Source: Ditylenchus dipsaci (lineage: Eukaryota; Nematoda; Chromadorea; Rhabditida; Anguinidae). Taken from it: DNA of 64,000 bases. The stretch is taken from the NCBI GenBank assembly GCA_004194705.1, contig SADC01000290.1:1-64000 (forward strand). The letters run 5' to 3'. The position numbers were made by a program, and so were the translations under genes. Of the stretch, positions 24,401 to 34,500 are shown in pieces. The notes under the pieces were generated by a model. The model ran no database searches, was not told where the DNA came from, and saw nothing but the letters and a program-made list of their open reading frames with translations. How positions within the stretch are numbered: position 1 is the first letter of the stretch; each line of letters opens with the position of its first letter.

Positions 24401-27379
24401 TTTTTGAGCTTCAGCGTGCTGAAAGATAAAGAGACTTAACTTAAATGAAAACCAATGAAAAGACACTGACATGATTCGCGAGCTGTCAACTGAAAAAGGC
24501 AACTCTCCAACCAACAAGTCACCATGGAAACCATCGGAAGGCGTGGAAGAAAGATCACTCACACCAGAACCATAGCTCAGCACACTGATAGCAGCAGCCA
24601 AGAGTCGAAACTTCGATCCGCAGCCACCCAAGCAACGCATACAACCTAAAAATACAACAGTCATAAATGGAACTGAGACGGAAGACGGCTTTTTTGCAAA
24701 TTTTCACCGAAAAATCGAGCGCCACTGTAATAAACCCTCCCCCCCCCTAAAAATCGACCTACTGTCATATACCCCCCCCCCCAAAACCGACTTTTTAGGG
24801 ATGGTCAAAAATCATTTTTATGCAATAATTTCGCCATAAAAGGACCAGAAAAGCAATTTAAATGGGATTGCGGGTTGTATTGGCAGGGAAAGGGAATAAT
24901 ACAGGGGCCACTTTTCGAGATGGTTGGGATCCTTATAGCATTAATTCGTATTAAGAGTATTAATAAGAAAATCTGACCAAAGTTGAAAGTCCTGATCCTC
25001 GAAAACTATGACAAGAACGCGTTCATACACTCATCAGCCTGGCTGTAAACCAACTTTTCGGCATTCTCATACAGCAGATCTCTGTCCAGACTGGACATAA
25101 TACCTGAAGCTTGCAGTTCAAAAAGCTTTTGAATGAGTCTTCAGATTACTTTTTTTCGCCTTGAGCTCTTGATTAACGCTGTGAAGTGGACAGATTGCTT
25201 TTTCGACGCCCTCGATAATAACGAACTTGAACCTGAAAACATTGACAATGAAGCGAATGAGACAATGAAACGAGCTATGATTGAAAGGGATACCATTTAC
25301 AAACGGGGTCGAATCTTCGCGCTTTCTTTGAAACAATGACCTCTGCGTCGTCCTCTACAGCTGTTAGATTCTCTTGGGAAGCTGCACTTTCTACCAGTCG
25401 CATTTTCTTTGATCGAGGCGTTACCACTTCCTCGGACTTCTTTTGCGGGATGAACTTTCTTGAAGGCTGTTAATCATTTGCAGATTGAAGTTTGCTGATT
25501 CTGAAACTGATCAATAAAAATCATTCATCTGATGCTTCAAAGCTTTCCTTGGCATTGGTACCCCAAAAGCTTTTGCAAAAAGCTTTTCTTGGTATTTAGA
25601 ACCAAAAAGCTTTTGCAAAAAGCTTTTCTCAACTTTTTTTTAGAATGCTTTTCCTGAAAACTCTTGTTAGCAGTATGCCAGAAAAGTTTTTTGAGGAAAC
25701 CGCTAAAAAATGACCAAAAGCTTTTAGCAGGGTAAGTTAGTAACCAAAATTGACAACACTGAACGAGAGTGTACTATATGATGTGAGAAAATTAAACTTC
25801 TTCAAAATGTTGTGATATTGTCAGACAAAGTTACTAACTTTTTTTGGCATTTTCATCAGCTTTCCTAGCATACCCAACAGCAAGCTCATAACCGTTTTAA
25901 AATTTATAATATTTTTAAATATTTTTCAGTCTTTAGGCGATTAAATTTTTTTTTAATTTTTTAATTAGAGTGTATTTTAGCAGTACAAGAAAATAAGGTA
26001 TCTGAGACTAGTGTTAGAGACAGCGTTTCTGGAGTAAAATTGTCGCCCACGCCTTCTATGATAATATTTGATGTGGAATTGGACAATTCCAAACCTAAAG
26101 AAAGCAATATGGTTGAAGAGGGACTGAAATCTAATAAAAGCTTACAAAGAATAGAATAATCAAAAATATCGGCGGAGTTAGCAATCAAATGCAAGGCAGA
26201 TGGCAATGGTTTACTAGATGGAGATGTTTTGGCAGTCTGGTAATAATCTTTTTTTTTTGGGTATTAACATAAGTTGTAGTAACGCTAGCATGACTGTTTT
26301 GGTGCAATTTTTAAGATCTGATCTTTATTATTAATGATATTTTGTTTAAAAATTGATGTTCTTCGCCATCAGAATTTAAAAAATCGCGATTTTTCTGCAT
26401 TTTCGCCTAAGTATCCTCTGTGGTCATTTTTCGACTAGTAAAATTGAATTTAGCAGAATTATCAAGTGCGGAATTCCGGCACCAGATTCGTGATCAGCGT
26501 ACCCGATTTTCTTAGGCTTCCCTCATACTCCCGCGCAACACGAGTCGCGCAACAAAATTTCATAGGGTTCTACAGGTACAATTTTTATTTTTGGTCGCAG
26601 ACATCTTATACTCAAAAGGACGGCTAGAATCTAGCAAACATTTTAGTACTAAAAATTTTTTAATCTGATATAAAAATGTTTTAGGTATAATCACAAGTGT
26701 GTGGCGAATTGGCGTGTTGCGTCACTTTCTTGCGCAACACGCCGATTTGCCACATACTTGTGATTATTCCTAAAACATTTCTATATCAGATTGAAAATTT
26801 TCTATTATTAAAATATTTGCTAGATTCTAGCCGTCATTTTGAGTATAAGATGTCTGCGACCGAAATAAAAATTGTTCCTGTAGAACCCTATAAAATTTTG
26901 TTGCGCGACTCGTGTTGCGCGGGAGTATGAGGGGAGCCTTAGAAAACTGATCTTTAACGCTTAAATCGACTGTCATATTTTGACGCTACTATTTCTTTTC
27001 AAAATCTTGTTTTTTAGCACTAAAAGAGCAATAAAGAATGAACAAATAACGTATTTTTTGCTAAAATACATTTAGTTGTCCTTATTTTGAACAAATTTTG
27101 TATCGTAGTAGAGTCTGTATTTTTATTTTCTAGCTCACCTTAAAGAAAATATTAGCCTTTGTCGTTGTCATGACCATCACTTTGCTCACAGGATTTGCTA
27201 TCGGTGGTCTTTTCTCGATGTGGTGTGCTCTGAAATACAACTGGAGCTCATCTAACACTTTTGGGCACTGGAAACACGAGAGTGAAAGCAAGACTTGCAC
27301 TTTATTCGAAATGTTTGCTGTTTACTGGATTGCTTTTCTCATCTCTACCTCTAGTTTAATCAACATATATAAATGGTAA
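21424..27379 (+). CDS. unidentified two-span membrane protein
   Basis: Three exons inferred: 21424-21514, 25981-26239 and 27134-27379 (TAA). Exon 1 starts MENITRNASLMDDNIF and donates at GTAAGT. Exon 2 encodes an acidic, Ser-rich region (SETSVRDSVSGVKLSPTPSM). Exon 3 encodes a Lys-flanked hydrophobic segment (LKKILAFVVVMTITLLTGFA), a loop with WKHESESKTC, and a second hydrophobic segment (FAVYWIAFLISTSSLIN) ending ...YKW. Exon 2 has an in-frame TAA at 26157-26159; adding one base there keeps exon 2 open and lets its donor phase match exon 3. I do not recognise the family. Role unknown; a small membrane protein with a cytoplasmic acidic tail is the most that can be said. The 4.5 kb intron holds a complete hAT element. 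Confidence 0.5.
21642..21884. mobile_element. TA-flanked MITE, CCGTATAACCTCTATTAATT family
   Basis: Perfect terminal inverted repeats CCGTATAACCTCTATTAATT flanked by TA, enclosing inverted copies of GTGGCATTGTGTTTT and a central TAGCTACAAAATGAG palindrome. 243 bp, non-coding. Confidence 0.75.
22628..25761 (-). mobile_element. complete hAT element, 3.1 kb, 8-bp target duplication
   Basis: Terminal inverted repeats CAGTGTTGTCAATTTT / AAAATTGACAACACTG are flanked by AACGAGAG at 22620-22627 and 25762-25769. Both subterminal regions carry several copies of the palindromic motif AAAAGCTTTTTGC(A)AAAAGCTTTT. On the minus strand, about 25000-25100 encodes LLYENAEKLVYSQADEC, resembling the C-terminal hAT dimerisation motif (PENAEKLVFLK); Lys-rich coding-like sequence continues through 25120-25450. 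The interior also has a degenerate tandem array (23190-23725). The transposase looks broken. Confidence 0.85.
23190..23725. repeat. degenerate tandem array inside hAT element
   Basis: About 15-20 imperfect units of the form AAACCACCCTAAACACCCC AAATGGTCT CAAACCATCC, period roughly 40-50 bp. Purely repetitive, non-coding; the only such array in the window. Confidence 0.6.
26507..26944. repeat. near-perfect hairpin element
   Basis: Arms of about 210 bp: CTTAGGCTTCCCTCATACTC at the left, complement at the right, with CGCGCAACACGAGTCGCGCA inside and a short loop near 26725. Lies in the second intron of the two-span membrane protein gene. Non-coding. Confidence 0.75.
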
Positions 27380-27704
27380 GCAATAACTTATGTCAGAAAA
27401 ACAAATTTAAAGTAAGGTTTACAAATAGGTGGACTAGTTACTCTAAGTCAGAAGTCGACAGCTCACAGGTTTAAATTGGTTGATGGACATGCACTAAGCT
27501 AGATCACATATAAATTAAGTTTGCGTAGGATTTCGTTTTAATGTGTATTTTCAAAGTTAATAAAGTAAAATGTACACAAGCGGGCGATGGATGGACGAGC
27601 ACTCTTAGTATCAAGCGTGACAAGTTAATTTAATGCACATAAATGAGATTATCAGATGCCAACCAAGTAAACACGAAATAATCTTTTTAACTTTTATATA
27701 CAGT

Positions 27705-28415
27705 CCAACCTGGATGAAACGCTACCTCTGGAGACCAGTTTGGGTGACGTGTTATCCAGGTGACGTGTAATCGGAGGTAGGTTCGTTTTAATTTTATGTT
27801 GGCCAGTGAAATCGGGGTCATTTTTAACTTTTGTGACATTTTTCCTTCATAATTTGCGTCTTCAGAAAATTCTTTCTTTGCGAGCTTTTGTCTGTGTTGC
27901 TGTTTATTTCATAAAAACAAACCTGGATAAACGGACACCCCAAAAGTTCGTTCTCCAGCTGGGTCCAACACTTTTTTAGACCTCTTTTTAATTTTTTTGT
28001 CGATTCTGTATTGACAGGCTCTTCGCAGATATCGCAAGGATGCCGATTTTACCGATCATTTTTCAAAAAAGCAAAACCTCGATAAACGGACACCTATTTT
28101 TGAAGTAGGGGTCCGTTTATTGAGATTTTGCGTTTTTAGAGTGAAAAGTTTTTGGATTTTGCATTCTTGCGATATTTGAGACCAGATTGTCGAAACAGGA
28201 TTGACAAAAATTTTCAAAAGGAGGTTTAAAAAAAGTGTCGGACCCAGCTGGGGAACGAACTTTTGGGGGTGTCCGTTTATCCAGGTTCGAGTGTATTACA
28301 GAGGCTTAAGTATAAAACACAAGCGGAAACAGTCGAATTAAAAAAACCCGTTAGCTTCGATAAACGAACACCTTAGGGAGTTTTCGAAGGGTGTCTGTTT
28401 ATTGAGGTTCGACTG
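27705..28415. repeat. pogo/Tigger-like MITE cluster
   Basis: Repeated words ATAAACGGACACC and GTCCGTTTAT in both orientations. A fold-back pair (about 27918-28282) has arms CCTGGATAAACGGACACCCC and GGGGTGTCCGTTTATCCAGG; copies of GAGGTTCGACTGTA end the cluster near 28417. Between the membrane protein gene and the GPCR. Confidence 0.6.
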
Positions 28416-28573
28416 TATGTAATTTTTAATGTAGCTAATGTAAAAACCTAGATTAACTTAAGTAATATTAAAAAATTCATTTTTAGCAATAATATTCGAG
28501 CTCGGCAAATTTTTGTGCATTCTCTGGTTCTTCGCTAATATATTTATGCAAAACAAACACAACATCATTATTT

Positions 28574-31500
28574 TCAAATATCATCTATCAAAGGCAAAGT
28601 CTTGCTTAAATTGCCTATCACATCTATTCCTGTTTCGCAGCCCGGCCATTTTTCTTCAAAACTTTTGTCAACCAGCAAACTAGTCTCAGGCTTTAGAGAA
28701 ACAATAGATGTCCTGGCTGGTTTGGAAGTCAGGGTCACTGTCGAGTCTGTAAGAGACCCATTCCTGGACGACTTGTTAGATGAACTAATGAGGGGCTGAC
28801 TCAAAGTGGGTTTTAACTGGTAAATACCCCTTCGGAAACTGCCGTTAGTGCTGCTGGTTGGTTGCAAAGAGCAGTTTCTTTTATGCTCGGTGAGATTAAA
28901 GCCTGGAGGCTGAGTTGTAGACACCTTGCTGCTGATCGCAAACTGCTGGCTGTGCTGATGGGTGTATAGATAAGACCGGTAAGACGAATGATATTTGCCC
29001 CGCAGAAACTTTTTGGTCCACCTCTTGCTAAGTATGGTCTGGCAAAAAGCGATCCGGTAGTTTTTGGATAAAATGTTGTATCTAAATTGAGGTGTTAATA
29101 ACTGTAATATATGCTGTGCTTACTACACTTACAATATAGGATTGCAGGCCGAATTGGAGTAGTAACAGTAACCTGTAATAATTTTAATTATAATTTCAAA
29201 AAAAGCAACATAAATTCTAAATTCTAAAACCAATAAAAAAATTAGACCGCGCTTGATATACAGCCTACCTTCCATCTTTTTTTTGAAAAGTCTTCCCAGA
29301 CATTAATATCGAGCATTTCACAAAGTTTTGGTCAATAAAAAATTGAGCTTTGGGCATTTTGGTTTTTCGACAATTTGACTGTTTTACCATCTTTTTCAAC
29401 ATGAGCAAAAGCGAAAATAGCCTCTTCTCGTAAGAGTATGCGGCATTAGTACAGTATGTGTATGCCTTGGCCGCAACGGAGGTGTGCGGTGCGAGGTCGA
29501 GGTGCGAGGTGTGAGATGCGAGGTGCGAGGTCCGTTCCTAAAATTTATGGGAAAGATAATGGGAAAGTTTCTTTTATTCAGTAGTGGACCTTGAAAATAG
29601 GTCAAAAAACTTTTCATATCAGTAAAATGACAAAATCTTACTGAGCTATATCACCTCAAAGACCTTTAGCTCGCATCTCCCACCTCTATTGTGGACACCG
29701 TAGTAGTCCTCGAAAAAAGGGCTTTCGACTAATTTTATGGGTGTTTTAGCACCTGAAACGTGTATAAAACATGTTTTAAGGTGGTGGAAGATGACTTTGG
29801 AAAAAAGTTTTTGACCAAAATTTGACCAAGGTAAATCACCTTATTTAAGGGTATTCTACCACGTTTTGGTTAATGCAGCTGGGCAAAAAGAGTCTCTATA
29901 GGCATTTTCAATCAAGAGTCTTGCGGACCTCACCTGAAATTGCCATTTTTGCGTTATTTTTAAATTCTTTTAGCAGTAGTGTCTTTTGAAATTTCAGATA
30001 TGAAGTTTCGTGATCTGCCTGGAGGAGAAGAAGCAAGCGTAAAATTTCTTCAAGATCGTGGGCTGCTTCCGACAAGAAGAACTTGCAAAAATGGCCATTC
30101 AATGAAACTCTATTTTGGTACAAGAATATTGTGGAAGTGCACTATAAGAGACTGCTATCATAAGATCAATATGTGGAAAGGAAATCGGTTTCAGGTTTTG
30201 GTTTCAAAATTATAGCCGTCCTAAGCTCGTATTACATAATTAGGACACTCGTTTGCCATTCGAAAAGATTATCTGCTTTTTCTATAGCCGGGCATACGAA
30301 TTGACTTCTATTAATTGGTGCAAAAGAGAAATTGAAATAAATCACGATTCTGCTGTTGACTACAATGCATTTATGCGCCAAATTTGCCACGAGGTTCTAT
30401 GGGGTACAACAGAGATAATCAGTAAATCATGTTTTTAAAGTTTCACACTCAAAAATTACTATTCACAGGTGGACCTGGAATGATAGTTGAACTTGATGAA
30501 TCTGCATACACCCAACGAAAATATCATAAAGGTCGTTTATTTCCTACTACTTGGGTCTTTGGTGGAATTTGTCGTGAAACAAGAGACGTATTTGACGTAT
30601 AGCGAAAAATGGCAATTTCAGGTGAGGTCCCGTTAACCGAAAAGAACCTAATTATGAGCCTTTATAGCAGCACCTACAATTTTATACCTGAAATTTCGGT
30701 ATTCTTAGACTCATAAAGTTTTTTTTATTTTGAGATTGTCGCAATTCTGTTTTTGTAGAATGGTAGAAAATAGTGTGTGTGAAATTACAGGTTTTCGAAA
30801 CAAGTCGGTATGCTTGTGGACATAGTGGTTACGCCGTCCATCGCCGTCCTAATTTTTTTCATCGTCGCCCTACATTTTCATCAAATTTTTTATAACGGAA
30901 CGCTTTTTTTTTACATCATATAGTCAGTTTGTATTTTCGGCTTGAGTTTACAATCCCTACCACGGGAAGTGATCGGATGGAAGAGATAACAAACATCATA
31001 TTCGCGTTTCTCGACCCCGATTTCATGGGAAAGCCGGCTGTTTTTTTGATTCTGAGAAAAAAAATTTCGAACCACAGGGGGGGGGCGGGTAGGGTCACAT
31101 TTCATTTCGTGACATTTCATTTCGTGACATTTCATTTCGCGACATTTTATTTCGCGACATTTCATTTCGCAGCTTTTATTGGGTTCGAAAGGTATTTTTT
31201 TTAAAAACTATTTTAGTCAAAAATTTTTTAACGCTTTTAAATCCTTTTCCTTCCACTTCTATGTCTATTTTATGGAAAAATGACTGAAATGCAAGTTTTC
31301 CTAATTTTTTGGAATTTAGTCATTTTTTCAAGAAATTGATTTTTTTCGAAAAGCCATATCTCAACATTGGGATCTTCAAAAAACATTTTGTAACATAGGT
31401 TTTGTAGCTCTTGAGCTGCGCTACAACATGATGCTAAGGATTTATTTTAGCCTTTGGAATTTTATTTAAATTTCTATCAGTTAAAATAACGAATACGTAT

Positions 31501-34500
31501 TTGAATACGTACTCGTTACTTTAACTGATAGAAATCAATTTCTTGAAAAAATGACTAAATTCCAAAAAATTAGGAAAACTTGCATTTCAGTCATTTTTCC
31601 ATAAAATAGACATAGAAGTTAAAGGAAAAGGATTTAAAAGCGTTAAAAACAATTTTGACTAAAATAGTTTTTAAAAAATACCTTTCGGACCCAATAAAAG
31701 CTGCGAACTGAAATGTCGCGAAATGAAATGTGACCCTACCAGGGGAGGGGGGGTGGCGGTATCATGGGTTTTTAGTCAAAATTTGAAAATGTTAAATTGG
31801 CGCCTTTTGAATTTGAAAGGGAATAAGGGCTGTATAGGGAGGGGAAGGGAATAAAAGGGGCCACTAATCACACAGGGGCCACTAACAAGAAGATGTTGAA
31901 CATAGTTTTCAATACTGGGGCCTACCGCATAAATAAACTCTAGTATGCATGCTTTTTCATGCATCCAGAGTCACTTTCGAGTGATTTGTGTCTAAGGTTT
32001 GGAGGTGTGCGCATCTCAACTCCAAGCCCCTGCCCCCCGAAGGGGGCGCAGAGGGCTTGAGAGTTAGAGATGTGCGCACTCACTTACCTTAGACATGTTT
32101 CCGAGCTAGACTCTTGATCAAAAAATGCGTATAGAGTCTCTTTTTGCCACGGCCCAGTTGAAAAAAATGGTGAGGCAATCGAAGAATACGAACATTTGAA
32201 TTTCTGACGTTCTGCCATAAAAGTGGCATCTTTTTATTCCCTTCCCTCCCAAGACAGCCCTTAATCCGGGGTATAGACGTTTGGCGAATATGAAACTTTT
32301 TTCAAATTCGCGAAACGTTTGGCGAATTTGAAAGTCAAAAGAGTAAAATATCTCTAAGGGTATATATGGAGATACTTATTTAGACATATCAAGGGTATTT
32401 GGCTGAATGTGATGGCCAAAGTCTAGCATATTCCACATTGCAAGGGTCAGGGTTAACACATGCATGTACCCCTATCCCTTGCAATGTAGAGTGTGCTGGT
32501 CTTTGGCCGCGAAGCGGCCAAATACCCTTAATATGTCTAAATAAGTATCTCCATATATACCCTTAGAGATATTTTACTCTTTTGAGTTTCAAATTCGCCA
32601 AACGTTTCGCGAATTTGAAAAAGTTTCATATTCGCCAAACGTCTATGCACCCTTAATCCCTTTAAAATTCAAAAGGCGCCAATTTGAATTTTTCAAATTT
32701 TGACTAAAAACCATGAAACCCCCCTGTGGTTCGAAATTTTTTTTCTCAGAATCAAAAAAACAGCCGGCTTTCTCATGAAATCGGGTCGAGAAACACGAAT
32801 ATGATGTTATTTCTTCCATCCTCACGCAAGGGAATTGGAGTATCAAGTGTACTAAATTTTTTAATATACTAACCCGATATGTAGAATACCAAATTGAAAA
32901 CTGAATGAATGGCGGAATTAGAAGAAGTAAAAGATGAGCTGTCTGACTCATTGAGGTAGATGGTCAAAAGTCTTTGAACATGAAACGGAAGCCAACACAA
33001 GACTGCAAATAAATTTATTTATTCTCTTATCACACCAGCAATATCTAATTTCAACTTACAGAACATTACCACTACAGAAACTAAAAAAATATTCTTAACA
33101 TCTTTTATATTCTAAGTTATCTACTTACCCAATATTTTGAGCAAGCTTTTTCTGGTGCGCATCTTTTGTTTTGCACTATCCAGCATTGCGCTTTGAGTGG
33201 AACCAGCCAAACTAATCATAATATGACAATAGACTATGGTAATCAGCAAAGCAGGCAGCAGGAAAAATATCAAAAAAGCCGTGTAGATGAAGTTTTTTTG
33301 GGCACTTAAACGGGTAAAGTCCATTGCGCAGTAGTCGGTGCCCATGATTGTTTTGTTGTCATGTGTGATCTAAATATCTTTTTTGAACAATTCAGATTAC
33401 AGGGTGTATTAGAGCATTTCAGCCTTTTAAAGTGGGTGTAACTTTTTTGTTAGAAAAATTTTCGAAATTCTCTTTTCGCGCATCAATTTTCTTGCCGACA
33501 ATATTGTTTAGCACTAGAGACAGCAAGCGCCTCTATCGTATTTTGAAATTTGAATAAATATTAATCCGTCACATAACCACCTCCCCGCCCCCAATAACCA
33601 CTTCCTGGGTAAACCGTCTTGGCTACCCTTTTCTTGGGTACCCCCTCCCCCTCCCGCTCATAAACTTACCCTCCACCCTCCTACTCGGGTACTCTTCTGA
33701 TGGTTAGGAAAAGGGGGGGGGTATCCAGGTAGTTCGAGCCCTATTCTGGTGGCTAGCGGGTTTCCATTTGGTTCGGGCTTGATACTTTGGGGTTCCTGGT
33801 GTTTCGGGCCTATCCTGGTGCCTGGAACGTAACTACATGGTTCGAGCCCATCCTGGTAGTTAAGCGGTATCCACATGGTGCGTGCCCAATCCTGTTAATT
33901 GGGCCACTTCCCTGGTGGTTCGGACCGCATCCTGGTGGTTCGGGTATTTTCCTGGCGGTTTGGAGGGCTTTTTGGAGGGCGAGAAAAAATTTCGAAGCAA
34001 GTTTGATTATACAAGTTCGTGCTTAAAAGAGCTAAGATCTGAACTTGGGAGCTCGGGAGAGATAGCCGACATAATTTGCAAAATTTGTCAGAAAATTGGG
34101 TTTGTATTCAAATATCCGACACAAATCCAGATTATAATCCATCATCTCCAATTTGGAGGGCAAGAAAAAATTTTAAAAGCAAGTTCAATTGTACGCGTTT
34201 GTACTTAAGAGAAAGCCAAGATGTTGTACTTAAGTGTTCTGAAAAAAATAGACATAAGTGTGCCAAAAATGAATGAAAATTGGGTTGTAAAACAATAGAT
34301 TCAGAAATAGCGTGACATCCTCCCCCCCCATCCCGTCCCATTACATCACCTCCCCGTCCCTACACAGTCGGTGCTCTCTATAACGATTCACTCTTTATAA
34401 CGTCCTGAAAAAGATTTTTCACAAATCACCTGTGTAAGCCAGGCTTTTTCATACACATATTCAGGAAGAGGTAGTCTATTGATCACCTTAATATGTCTTA

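Larger units (their letters stand above)
30940..32860. repeat. large fold-back element with nested palindromes
   Basis: Outer arms GGAAGAGATAACAAACATCA ... AGCCGGCTGTTTTTTTGATT at 30976-31080 are matched in reverse at about 32700-32825. A second pair, GGCGCCTTTTGAATTTGAAA at 31799 and its complement near 32665, lies inside. Three further palindromes sit within it (31088-31740, 31985-32100, 32273-32646). The right end is only tens of bases from GPCR exon 9. Confidence 0.65.

Noticed and set aside
30911..31204. Reading frames rich in MKCHE or HFVTF repeats
   Set aside because: They are translations of a 14-15 bp tandem repeat inside a palindrome; no gene.
32643..32951. A 102-codon minus-strand frame (SQTAHLLLLLIPPFIQ)
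   Set aside because: Overlaps the GPCR TM6 exon in another frame and a palindrome; shadow of those.
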